Of a stretch of DNA of 64,000 nt, positions 1 to 13,300 are shown one piece after another; positions within the stretch are counted from its first letter, which is position 1, and the number at the start of each line of letters is the position of its first letter. The DNA comes from Planococcus citri (lineage: Eukaryota > Arthropoda > Insecta > Hemiptera > Pseudococcidae), in NCBI RefSeq assembly GCF_950023065.1, contig NC_088678.1, positions 45,498,580 to 45,562,579 on the forward strand, written 5' to 3'. The notes below the pieces were generated by a model. That model was not told where the DNA came from and searched no databases. It saw nothing but the letters and a program-made list of their open reading frames with translations. The position numbers and the translations under genes are program-made.

Positions 1-3000
1 GAATTGCACTACCTCAAAGAATTGACAATAAATGACCTGTAATTTTGTCCCTTCAATTTTTTGGGTCGGTAAACCAACTTACATCTGCGTGGTTTGGGTT
101 GGTGTATTACCAGTCAAAGGGATTGACACCTCTCCCGGAACACCCTATATAATCATTTAAACGAGTAATTTAGAAAAGTTTCCAGTAGGTACGTTGAACG
201 TACAGCTATTTCTTTTTCAATACCTACCTATTCTGATACAAGGGGAATGAATAAATCTACTGGAAGAAAAGTAGTATTAGGTTGAACCAAAACTGTCCCA
301 TAATAGGAATGAAGATAAATGAGATAGTAAATCAATCGAAAGTATTGAGAGCAGAAAGTATCTACATTTACCAAGCATTTATTTGATGAGTAAATACTTA
401 CTTTAAAAAATGAAATGTTATGGAGTGAACTAGTTGTAATAACCGAGAACATTCATTTCCAAGTACATATATCACTGATGAAAACAGTTGGTATATTTTT
501 GAAAAAAATTTTCTGAGGAAAACGGTCGCAGGTTCTTTTGAAACAGCTGTTGATCTTGATATAGGTACCTAATAATTATGTAGGTAATTATAGGTAGGTA
601 AAATACATAGAATAGATACCTACCTATAAATTATCTAAAAATAATAGGTCTACGTCTCCTTCAATAGGAATAATTCTATGCGTACATCTAGCCTAGAACT
701 TTTAAATCTTAATCTAGGAGTTTATTTGATAAACTCTATAGAAATTGTGAATAGAATACAAAGCATTAGCGACAATAGGTTTTAAAAATTGTGCTTTCGT
801 CATAAACGAAACAGTTTACATAGCTTTAGTTGTCCGAACGTTCAGTGTTATAATGTGTAAAAGATTGGTGTTTGTTTTGATATTTTTATTGTATATCGTA
901 CTCGTAGGTTAGGGGTCCAGATATATACATACATAGACTTAGTAGATTCTGTGGTTCTGTTTGATATAATTCTTTATACATAATAATTGGTATTGGAATT
1001 TATATAAAATATGAATTGACGATATTACATGCATGAAATTCGTTAGGTTTTCGAACAAAGTAGCGTATAAAAGCTTGAGTGTATGAATTATATACTACAA
1101 GAAACAAATCATCAACTGTGTAAATACTTACTGTGAACATCGCACCAAATGTTTTTTCCACGTAGAGAGATTTTTTTCGTTTTTGATTTTTTATACGATG
1201 AATTTTTTGAACGGTTTTTTTTTCCTCACGATCACTTTTATACATATTTTTTTTACGATTTTTTATGTTTTTTTGTTTCCATCGCAGGAATTTTTTCACC
1301 GTTTTAAAGATATTATAATTTTTTTGTTTGCGTTATATATACTTACTTATGTATGAGTTTCAAATTATATAATTTGGATTTTTCTTCATGTTCTTCGATG
1401 ATCTGTAAGTTTGCATATATGTTTATTTATTTTCATTTTCTCCGTAGGCATTTTTATATCTCTACCTTTATAGAAAAAAGTACCTATTGGTGTGATTTGC
1501 TTGAAACGTTAAGCTTCGCTTTATGGTTGTGTTCTTTGTGCTTTGTATGAACAGCATGTACTTATAGTTTGTTATATAAATAGATAGGCATGTATTGTGC
1601 TATTTCAAAAAACCCTACAGTTTGCATGCGTGATAATTCGATCGAATATTTGTAACTTATTATACGTAAAAAATCAATCGCGTTCTAATTCTTCATACCT
1701 GTGTATCAATGCACGATTAAAAAACTGACCACAGATATACACAATTTACAATGACTTTTCTTTGATTAACAGCGATAAGCTATACCTAATAATGAAAATT
1801 TATAAATAAATCATATTTTAATATCTACACAATATAAATTAACCCAGAGACTGATTCGTTAATGCTCTTCTCAAAATATTTTTAAAAAAATGTAAATTGC
1901 ATAGTCAGGATAGTCAGGGAGGTAATTTAAAAAAAAATAAAATAGATAGAATCCTAAATTTTTGGAGGTAAATCAACATGTCACACCTTTACGATTTTTT
2001 GAGACTTTTTTTCAAAATTGGAGTGGAGGAAATGAAAAATGGAACTGGGGATCTATTTTCAGAAATTCAGTGGATGAACTCAGCGCTTTTGAATTAAAAA
2101 CAATCAATATGCCACTTCACTTTCAAAAAATTAGAGGTCTGTGCCTGCCCCATCCGTTTTAAAAATTTCTTTGTTGTAAGAGAGGGTGAAAATGACCTTG
2201 GATAAAAAATTTCAAATTTTTACTTACGGTATACAGCTTTCTATTTTTGACATCATTATGAAAAAAAGTCAAGCTTTTGTCTTGAAGGTTCAATTTTGAG
2301 TTTTTCAGAATGTGATGACTGAATTTGATTTTTCTATTATACGAGTTAAAACTTCACAAACAAAATTTGCTCTAAATGCAATCTATCTTAAAATTCGATT
2401 TCGATCCCTCATAGTTTGACAGTTTCTTATGCATCGCATAGGATGATATATTAAATGAATTGCATACTCAGTTTGTCGTATTAAATACTAGCGTGATATT
2501 ATTTACGGCGGACTGAGTATGCAATTCTATTAACATCAACGACAGCTGATTATATTTAAATCCGTCCCATATTTGAAACTAACGATAAGATACATCGGAT
2601 GGGTGGTATTTTTCGAACCGGATTGCTACATTATTTTTTCTTCAACATGTGAAGCCAATTCCAAAAAAAAAAAAAAAAAAAAACTAGGTATCTACAAATA
2701 AATGATTATTTTTACTAACCATTTTTTCTTTCAAAATGCATACTTATAAAATATTTCAAACTTTTTAGTTCTAAACTGCATTTTTTTTAGAAGGAAAAAT
2801 CCTATCAAAAAAATCCCTCCATGTACAGGTACAAGGGTACACATGCTAATAATCTTTCTTATTTGAATTATAATAAGTCTTTGTAAGCAATAAATTCTCC
2901 TGGCATTTGAATTAATAATTTGATTAAATTACCTACCTTTATAAATTTGAAGGGTCCACGGAAAGAACCGTGTAAGTCCACTTTTTCAAGTTTGAAGTTA

Positions 3001-3767
3001 TTGCATTTTAACAATTTAAAACGATGCCTTGCATATACAATTCGTATCATCTGTGATTGTAATTATTGGAAATTTAAGATGAAGTATTTAGATACATAAG
3101 GGCTATTTATTTGAAGAGTGAGGTGCACATGGTGCTCAATTCTTTGTGCCATCAAATTTTTGAATCCAAATTGATAAAATTATCGAGTTTTTTGATAAAA
3201 TTGTAAGTCGTGGGGGTTTTCAGAGACAGAAAATCGTAAAGTCTTTCGTCAAGGCAAATCCAAAGACACCGATATCTCAATTTTGAAAAATTTGGACTGT
3301 CTCTGATTTTTTCCGTGGACCCTTCATTTGTATGTAGTCATAGGCTACGTATAACGTATATTGAAATAAAAGTACGAGTATGCCATTTAAAAACTTCGGC
3401 TTTTCTACGAAGCTTGCTATAAAAATTTGTGCTATTTAATTCTCTACCTTTAAATAACGTGAATTTAAACTTTCCAAAGCTTTGAAACATCCCGAAAACT
3501 TGAATAGCATGCTTATTCTGAAAACCGTGAAACCGGATTACAAATACAAATACTTAATTGATCAATTTAAACAAGACTTTGTTATTTAAACACATGCTTC
3601 TTAATTATAATAAGCACAATTGTAAATACTACATAGGAATTAAAGAAGCAAAAAAAAACCTTAATATGATGAGAATTTGACATACTACCTATTTAGCGGA
3701 TAGATTCGTAAATAGATATTATTATTTTTAATGATCATTTACTCATTTGGGCTCTCTGTCGTCGTAG
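1..3767 (+). other. Upstream intron or 5' flank of the synaptotagmin gene
   Basis: I see no coding exon here. The synaptotagmin exon at 3768 begins with a splice acceptor, so this stretch is at least partly intron. It is AT-rich with T-tracts, a poly-A run at 2663-2683 and a short hairpin at 2457-2527. The open frames are short, lysine-rich or phenylalanine-rich and have no recognisable domain. Earlier synaptotagmin exons (transmembrane segment, C2A) were not found and probably lie to the left of the window. Confidence 0.6.
2457..2527. repeat. Short inverted repeat (hairpin)
   Basis: A perfect 16-nt inverted repeat: GAATTGCATACTCAGT at 2457-2472 and its complement at 2512-2527, separated by 39 nt. 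It could be the remnant of a small foldback element or a chance hairpin. No clear target-site duplication was seen. Confidence 0.6.
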
Positions 3768-4392
<625 letters not shown>

Positions 4393-5340
4393 AGTATTAC
4401 GAAGTGAGTTTCTTTTTTACTCCAAAATTAGGTACCTAATATGTACAAGTAAAATTTGAAATATTTCTTAAAAACCACACTTCTCTCACTTCTAGCTGAA
4501 ATTATACTCATCTACCTAAAAAATTCGTGAAATTTATTGGTCTATAAAAAAATTCACACAATCCACGCATCAGCTGTGAAATGCTTGCTGACTTGAAATG
4601 CGCACAAAAACTATATATACATAATATAAAATGTACCTATTAATTTACCTCTGTACATTATTTGTTATACGTATTTACCTACCTACCTACCTACCTATTT
4701 ACCTTACGTATGCATGTGAATATAAATACCTACCTACTTTTGCATACACGTTTTAAACGCAAAAAAAATGTTGTAGTTTAAATACACGTTACATTTATAT
4801 TAATTTCTATCGATACTTATACGCTAAAACAGCTAAAAAAAAATCGCAGTACCTATTTAATACATAGAATGATCTTTTACAGCTTTCACGTGAGAGCTGA
4901 TTATTTAAAATTAGCCTTTTTTTTGTAATTTCCTTATTATTTATTTCCTATTGTTTTATTTATTTACGATTTCGTGTTTCTTTTCTTGTTATATTTGTTA
5001 TTGTTTTCCTCTTCTGTGTTGTTAATATTTTTTTTTAAGTTGTTACGAAAATGTTAAGATGTTGTTATTATCGATTCGCATATACCTACCTATGTATTAT
5101 ACCAGGTGTAATTTATATAGTTCTGAGAAGTAACCTATTAATTGTTATTTCATAACTTGAAAGAAAAAATTCACAATTTTCAGTCCAACTGGATTCGTAT
5201 TGAAAGATTTTATTTCATAAAGTATGATATTTTCCTCCTCATTTTCAGCATTAAGTATGATTTTTAGCAGACATATATTTTTAATTTTTGTCTTTTTGTA
5301 ATATTCTGTAGTCCTTGTTGACAATAAAAGCGAATGTAAA
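4393..5340 (+). other. Synaptotagmin 3' UTR with poly(A) signal
   Basis: AT-rich non-coding sequence after the synaptotagmin stop. It contains a TACC microsatellite at 4676-4698 and a canonical AATAAA at 5323-5328 that probably ends the transcript. A longer UTR using later signals is possible. Confidence 0.6.
4676..4698. repeat. TACC microsatellite
   Basis: About five to six tandem TACC units, the same motif family that recurs across the window (compare 29984-30036). Confidence 0.9.
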
Positions 5341-6392
5341 TAAAAAAAATGTTCTGACTTGATATTGTAGAGGCGAGTGTTTTATATAGAAGATTATATA
5401 TTATAATTTATAAAGTGTACATAATTACGAAGCTTTTTGAAAAAAAAACCACCTTATATTTATAACGAGTGATTTTTAAGGCATATGATGCAACATTTTT
5501 ACATATATGACATCATGGATACTGTAATTATAAATTTTTATTAAAACGGTAGATGGCCGTCTAAAATTACCAAATAAGATGTTGCAGTAAGTGACATATC
5601 TATATCAATCTATAATATTACGCGTTGGACGAGTTTATGATATACTTAAACACGTACTTTTATACATAGTATTTTAATTTGATTTTTTTTTCAAATAATT
5701 TATAATTTGTTTATATTATTTTAATCGTTAATTTTTTTTGATACTATAAAATAGTCGGTTATGTAATGTCAACCAGTGATCAAAAAAAAAAAAAAAAAAA
5801 AAAAATACAAGCTCCTGAGGGTGTCGTCGACGCGTTTAAAAAAGCTGGTTCGTGATGAGAGGTTGAAATGAGAGAAATAATAGTGATATTAAAGCAATCA
5901 GGATGAAAACGAAAGTAGTGTATCAGCTTTTGCCATTCATTAAAAATGATATAATAATTTTTTTTTTATTTTAATATCTATTCTTTATGTACATACATTA
6001 CATATATACTTTATAAAATCGGTACCTATGCTTTCATTAAAAAGAAAGAAGATTCTTACCTTTTCGTTTGGTTTAAGCACTGCGAACGGGACTCGAAGTT
6101 TCGATGTAGCATGTGATTTGACTCATTGGCTTATTTCCTATTATTTTTTATTGATATTTATTTTTTTTAAGCATTAGTTGATCTACCTATATTTCTTTGT
6201 GACTAGTCGCCCCGTTACTTCTTTATCTTTTAATTTTTAGCTAATTTCCTTGGACTTTACATGTAGATTGTTATTCGAAATTGGATAATCTATCTTATGA
6301 AAAATATAAACGATATGAATGTTTAAATTATGTGTTTCATTGCATTTTTCATTCCTTCACGGAGACGTTTATTCGTATTTTCTTAAATTCCT
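5341..6392. other. Intergenic DNA
   Basis: No gene found. AT-rich, with a 24-nt poly-A run at 5782-5805 followed by a slightly GC-richer patch up to about 5860. No tRNA or other RNA gene was recognised. Confidence 0.5.
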
Positions 6393-6427
6393 TATAAAGA
6401 GGGAACGTTTATAAGCCATCATTTACC
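6393..6427 (+). promoter_or_regulatory. Candidate TATA box and initiator for the small secreted-protein gene
   Basis: TATAAAG at 6393-6399 is followed 28 nt later by an arthropod-type initiator, TCATTT at 6419-6424 (A at 6421). Spacing is close to that expected of a TATA/Inr promoter and would give a 5' UTR of about 207 nt before the ATG at 6628. Such motifs are common by chance in AT-rich DNA, so this is tentative. Confidence 0.3.
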
Positions 6428-6627
6428 TCGTCAATGAGGTAGTAGGTAGGTAATAAAATTTGCATAATTATCGACGGATGTGTCGAGTAAAGCAGAATCA
6501 AATTACTCCATTTCACTTTTTCTTATCAAATGGTAGCTTTCGAACCTATTCGTAATGACTATTCAACGCGTGTAAGTCTCAACTTCTCGTGATTTTTAAC
6601 TTTTTTTTTTTTTTTTTGAATCGTAAA

Positions 6628-7171
6628 ATGTTATTAATTTTATACGTGCCACTTTTACTTGCAGCATCATTTCAGACGGTGAGTTTTGTAATGTTTTTTC
6701 TGTTTAGGTGCTAAGAATACTTGAACAAAATTTACAAATGCTTGCTTTTTACACGTAGCTATTCATTTTTAGGCGACTGCAGATGAAATAGAAACAGTGG
6801 TGGCAAACATTAACAAAAATGGCTTTACGGAGTCGCTTTTATTCGATGTGATCAAAGTAGACAAAAAATCTTCCAAGAAAGATTTAATCAAACAATTAGA
6901 ATCACCCAAAGTTCAAGAAAAACTAATTGCAACTGCTCTCAAGTACGCTACAGCGAATGTAAATGATGCAGCTAAGGGAAGCATAGGCAAAGAACGTAGT
7001 TCTTGGCGTGATTATTGTTCGTATAGTTGGGTACGATGGTTATCTTTTATGAATTGCAAAGATGATTCTTCTGGTTCTACGGCTGAACTCGATCGAGAAG
7101 AACATCACAGTTTTCAAGTGATGAAAGAAAGTCACCGATGCTATAAACCATCGTCTGATTTAGATTGGTAG
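6628..7171 (+). CDS. Small putative secreted protein, unknown family (2 exons, 149 aa)
   Basis: I do not recognise this protein. Exon 1 is 6628-6678 (M plus a leucine-rich hydrophobic stretch, MLLILYVPLLLAASFQT); exon 2 is 6773-7171, phase 0, stop TAG at 7169-7171. The join gives a plausible signal peptide, LLILYVPLLLAAS, with cleavage near ATA/DEIE at residues 19-21, followed by a charged mature chain of about 129 residues. Residues 20-90 look helical (KKDLIKQLESPKVQEKLIATALKY split over this span) and the C-terminal half has three cysteines (in RDYCSY, FMNCKD, SHRCYK) and ends DLDW. The odd number of cysteines argues against a simple all-disulfide knot. The gene converges on the ABCC gene at 7364, with only 192 nt between the two stop codons; AATAAA at 7320-7325 can serve it. 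Intron is 94 nt with GTGAGT donor. The exon 1 assignment is inferred from splice sites and the signal peptide it creates. Confidence 0.6.
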
Positions 7172-7363
7172 AATTTACACAATATGAATTTTTAAAAAAA
7201 TAGTTAGGTACCTCGTAATATAATCAAAATTAATAAGCTCAAATATTTTTTTTTTTTTGAAAATTTTAATACCAATACCTACAATTACATTACTAGGTTA
7301 GATACCCAGATTCACAACAAATAAATACCTGAATATTTGTGACGTTGGTAAATAGTCTACATT
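7172..7363. other. Convergent 3' ends of two genes
   Basis: Short spacer between two convergent stop codons. AATAAA on + at 7320-7325 fits the small secreted-protein gene. ATTAAA on - (7266-7271) fits the ABCC gene. The transcripts may overlap at their 3' ends. Confidence 0.5.
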
Positions 7364-10300
7364 TTATACCACCAATCCTGCATCTTTCGCCATACCATAA
7401 AACGCAGAACTTCTGTCATTCAAAAGAATTTGAGGCGTATCAAACTCCTTCACTAAACCATTATCGAGCAATAAAATCCTGAAAGCAAATAAACGAAAAT
7501 TAGAACTCTCCATCTAATGTACAAGTATACCTACTCAGCGACTAGGTAAGTAATTATTAAATAAAATAAAATTTACCTATCTGAATCCATAATAGTGTTT
7601 AATTTATGAGCGATGGTCAAAACAGTGCAATTTTTGAACTCCGAACGAATAGTTTTTTGTAAAATTTCATCAGTTTCAAGATCGATAGCTGCTGTGGCTT
7701 CGTCTAAAATCAGAATCTTTGTTTTTCTCAACAAAGCCCTAGCCAAACATATCAGCTGACGCTGCCCAATGCTGAAACAATATTAAACATGAAGTTTAAG
7801 AAAACGTCGAACCTTCATAAATATGTAGATACTCATCTGTACGAGGAGCATAGGTACCTGACGTTACCGCCATTTTCAGAAATAATGTGATATAATCCTC
7901 TTGGTAAAGTTGCTACAAATGTTTTCAAATGTGCTAGATCCAAAGCTCGCCATAGCTTTTGATCGGAGTACTCGTAGAATGGATCTAAATTCATTCTCAA
8001 GGTTCCAGAAAAAAGTACAGGATCCTGTACAGAAAAATATTAATTGCATTTCAAAAAATTTGATTCAAAATGAAGATCCAGTTAGGAGTTGGTATTCACT
8101 TGAGGAATGATTGTAATTCTTGATCTTAAGGTATGTAAATCAACAGATGCGATATCAATATCGTCTACAAATATTTTCCCTTCTGCAGCTTCGATTGTTC
8201 TGAATAAACAAGAGGTCAACGAAGATTTTCCTGCTCCGGTTCTTCCAACAATTCCAATCTATGAAATAAGTAAGTAATGATTTTGTATTAACAAAAAAAA
8301 AAAAAAAAAATGTTCATTAGGAAATGTTGGTTGTTTATATACGAGGTAATTACTTTTTCGCCTCCTTCAATATTTAAATTTATTCCTCGCAAAACTAAAT
8401 CTAAGCCTTCACGATACCGGACTTTGAAATTATCAAAGACTATTTTTCCTTCATTTGGCCAGGAGTTTGGGACGCTGCGATACTTTTCGGACGAAATGGG
8501 TTCCTATAAAGAAGTAACAAAAAATACAGCGTTAATAGGTTTGTTAATAAAAATCAATAGTAACCTCTACTTGTTAAGAAGAAAAAAAATTCTGAAAAAC
8601 AAGTAGGTATGTTGTATAGGTAGGTACTTCTGGAGATTCATTAAATTCTTCGATTCTTTCCACAGATACAATATTTGTCTCAATATCGGTTAAAGTACGT
8701 ATAACCCAATTTAAAGCGCCGGTAATCTATTAAAAGAATATTTGATTTATTTCGTTTATCAAACATTTTGAGCTACTTATAAGTATTCCAAATTTTTTAC
8801 CTGTAAGGCATAGCTCACAGATAATCCAATTAATCCCGAATTGATTGATCCTCTCTCCCATACTGCAAACAATGCTGCACTAAAGATGACAGCATTTCCT
8901 ATATTGTCCAGTCTCAAAGAAACCCATCTGCGCACAATAGAAAAATGAAATCGTTTATTTTGCACAGAGTACCTATGGTAATGAACTTAATGCAATTAAT
9001 TTTTAGTCATCAATCAACAAAGGCACCACTTAAGGTATTCTCGTACTTGAGTATCGAAAATTTTAACGCATTTCCTTTTCGAGAATATGTACAGATATCA
9101 TTCAAACTCTGTCAAATGAACTTAGTGACATTTGTGTTGTTTGAGTTGCATACTAATTAGGCAGAAAATTGAAACCTAGAGCTGGAATATTGACGAGTGA
9201 TTCTTCATCGAGTTCTCGCTCGTCATATTTCAACCGGTGCCTAAATCCTTGTACGCTTGGGTAAATATTTCAACCTACTTCATTCCTTGTACACTTGGGT
9301 AAGTGTATACTTGATTCAGGTATGTGCGTTTTTCTGATTCTGATATAAAAAGTTCTTCCATCCCAAATGCACGTATCATATGAGCCCCTGAAAAAATTAC
9401 GTAGATATTAAGGAATTAACTTGAGGTACCTAGGTGTTCTTGTTACAAAACCGTCCCCCATAAATTCGTAATTACATAACTATTCAAAAGTAAAGGATTG
9501 TATTAGTATTTTACCTGTTACAGTTTCACTAAAATGAGAATATATTGGAGTTCTCGAGACTGCTTCGTTTCTTTTAAGTTGTCTCATCACCGCAACATAA
9601 ATTTGCTGAGAAATAAATGTGATTTTAAATTTTTCAGCTATAATCATATATATATGATTGTTCGTAATCATACGAGTATAACTTAATGAAAATGCGTCGT
9701 ATTACCTCGATAAATATATAAAGTACCGCGATCGGAATAAATACTACTACGAAAAGAGGACTGCTGAACACAATCACGTAGATAGTCGATGCCATCTGAA
9801 AAATATTTCCAATATTACCACATAAAATAAAAATCACGAGTTTATATTTTCCAGTCGCGAAATCACAATAATATGCATAGATGAATAACCTGTCCTCCTA
9901 GCGTGAGTAGTTGCCTAATTGTGAATGGGAAGGTATTATCAATGACGTCAATATCGTAAGAGAACCTATTCAACACCCTGCCTAAAGGAGTCACATCAAA
10001 CATGTATGCGGGCCAGTTGAGTACTTTTTTCAATAAATTGTTATGAAGATATTCGGATGATCTGATAGTTGCCCAATACATGGCCCAAGTTCCAATCAAA
10101 ATTGACAATACTGTAAGAATAAATACCGTAAGTAATACCTAAATGAAATGACGAAGGTATACGGACAATACCTACTCTGTCCTAAACCATATAGCGCGTA
10201 TATTCCAAGATAATAATATTTTTTGAATGAATGTTCATTGTTATTAATCTCAGGATCGGTGGACCAATCGGTAAGCCACAAATTGGCAATAATAGATGCA

Positions 10301-13300
10301 GCTTGATAGAATAAATTGAATAGAATTGCAACTAACCAAAACACAACTCCTCCTGATTTCACGTACGACCAATACGTGGATAGTTTTATCTATATATGTA
10401 CATATTAATACGCAAACGTTATAAATTTAATAGAATAATTAGGTACTTGAAATCAAAACATTACTGTTGTGTAGGTAACTAACATTTCCTTCGTTCACCA
10501 ATTCATCTCCTGTAAGTCTTTCATTTCCGGTCAGCGTAGAAGGAGGCTCTTCCTCTGTTGCAGTTGATACAAAACTGCAAGAAAATATGAACGAAATTGT
10601 TAGGCACCTACCTACTTAATTGACTGTGTTTTGTGTAGCGTGAGAAGTACCTAACAGAAAACCAAGTTTGCTACTTACATGTTAGTCAAAGATGAATAGT
10701 TCACCTCCTCTGACAGTGATCGTTCATACTTTTGAGTTTGTTCAGGCAAATCTTCCTTATCTGCAAACATATTGTTAGCGCATCAACTGATAGGTACCTA
10801 CTTCAATTTTTTCACTCAATGCCTATTCAATATTATTTCTGTCGTTAGCTACCTCTAATTGCAGTGTGGTCTTCTTGAGAATAGGTCATAATAAAATCGG
10901 AAAAGTCTCCTTGTTTTTTCATTAGTTCGTTGTAGGTTCCGTTTTCAGTAATACAGCCACCTTTCATTACAATGATGTAATCAACTTCTGATAAATAATT
11001 AGTTGCATGGGTCACTAAAAGACGTGTCTGCGAAAATTTGAACGTGTTAAAAAATCAGCCAAGTAAGTAACTAGCAACTATTCAATTCGCTCGATCGTGA
11101 AAATCCGACGCATACTTTTTTACGAAGCATTCCATGTGGTCCGATAACATTCTCGAAAATGTGTTTACCGACATGTGAGTCGACCGCACTGAGAGGATCA
11201 TCAAGAAAATAAGTGTCAGCATTATTGTAGACAGCTCTCGCTAAACTTATTCGTTGTTTTTGACCGCCGCTCAAGTTGACCCCCTGATTTCAAATTAGTA
11301 CCATAATTAGCTATATCAGAGTGGATGAAAAACTTGTAAGAGGTAGGTCTAGGTACCAAGAAGGAAAGTAAGTACCTAATGTGACAATTCAACGTACTTT
11401 TTCTCCTATTTCTGTCTGATCTCCTCCAGGTAATACGAGAAAATCTGGTCGAAGTGCACAAGCGTCTACAACTTTATTGTATAAAGGTTTTTTGTAAGGA
11501 TTTGTAAATAATATATTTTCTCGTACAGTCGCATTTTGTAGCCATGCTTGTTGAGGAACATAGGCGATGGTTCCCTTGAGAACGATAAAAACAAATTAAT
11601 ACCTCCGGTATTTTTCCAAGTATTTCAGTAAGTGAGCAGACTAAAGATATTATTTTATCGCAGAGTACCAACATCGTTCTAGTTTATTTCTAAATCAGCA
11701 AAAATTAAATTTAGAAAGTCGAAGGTGCATATCATGACCTTCAGTTATCTGTGTTTAGTAGGTGAATATTGAAAATAGATAGGTACCTTGGTATTGACGC
11801 GACCTTGAACTTTATTCATTTCACCGAGAAACGCTGATAAAAGTGAAGATTTTCCACATCCAACTGGGCCAACAATTGCAACTAAATCACCGCTTTTGAT
11901 TCGAACATTAATGTTAGTTAATGTAGGTCTATCGCGATCAGTGCCCCATGTGAAAGTTCCTTTTTCGGTGATTATAGGATCTCCTACAAATGAAAATAAT
12001 TTATATGTAGGTAAATTTATGTGGCATGACTGTTAGTAGAACTAGGTGTGTAGGAACATATAGATTCATACTTTCAGTTGTATCATGCTCAACAGCATCA
12101 AAATCCAGTTCTCCTGAGTTGAGAAATTTATTGATTCGTTTCGTAGCCACCATTGCCTTAAATTTTTAAATAGGTAGGTATGTAGATGTACATAAAAAAG
12201 TCTACGGATTTTGTTCTGATTAAGTAGTTCAAAAAATCTAAAAATTGACAAACATTTACCTGAACGGTATTCGTTATCATTCTGGGAATTAAGGAAATCG
12301 GTAATTTTATAATGTTAAACAAAGATAAAGACACAAAAGCAATTTGGGCTGTTAAAACGTTATTCGGATCAGCAAACGTGAACACCGCGAAAGTAATCAA
12401 AGATACCTAAAAGTTATAAAAAATTTAATTTCGAAAACTATCGGTAGATGAATTTCCACAAAATATTATTTACCAAAAAAGGAGCAGATGTCCATAGAAA
12501 TGAAACCGACGTGTTTATGTTGGCGATACTTTTCAGCAATTTGATCTCTTTTTCACGTATTTCCAATATTTTTCTTTCAAAACTCGTTTCCCAAGCGTAC
12601 ATTTTCAATGCCTACGTTAAATGTTTTACAAATAGGTAGGTATATAACGATTGATAAATCAGACCTTTAATATTTTTTGTCTAAAAATAAAACCACATTA
12701 CTTACCTTTATTCCGCTTAAAACTTCGTTTGTAATTTTAACTCGTTCGTCTTTACATTTCATTTGTTCAGTTTGTAGGGATTTAATTCTTCCGGCAGCGA
12801 ATCCATTAATGGGAATAATTACAAGCATTACGAACAGACCCGCAAATGCACTCCAGCCTACGAAAATTTATTCGTACAAATTTACCTAAATACCTAGGTA
12901 TGTATAACATTTCTGCTGATGATAATACATATTTATTTAATCCAGTCAAACTTGCAAATATTTACCAACAGTTCTCCACAAGAAGTATAAGGAGGCGGAA
13001 ATGGTAAATGGTGCGGATATCGCCATGTTCAGATATAGATGTACATCATAAAACCGCTGAGCATCGACTGACATTAAATTTGTTATGTCGCCCAAAGAAA
13101 ATGATTTTTTGGCGTTATTTGAAATACGTAAGGCCTACAAAAGATCATACATTAACACTTTTAATAGGTACCTAGATAAGCTTTATGTAGGTATTGTCAA
13201 AATGTTGCTGAACATGTAATAAGTAATTATGTAGGTAATGTACATATCACCACTTACTTTCCTATAAATTACTGCCATTAATGTCGAACGCATTTGAAGG

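Noticed and set aside
1000..1299. Lysine-rich 99-residue open frame on the - strand
   Set aside because: It is the complement of T-tracts; composition explains it and there is no domain or splice context.
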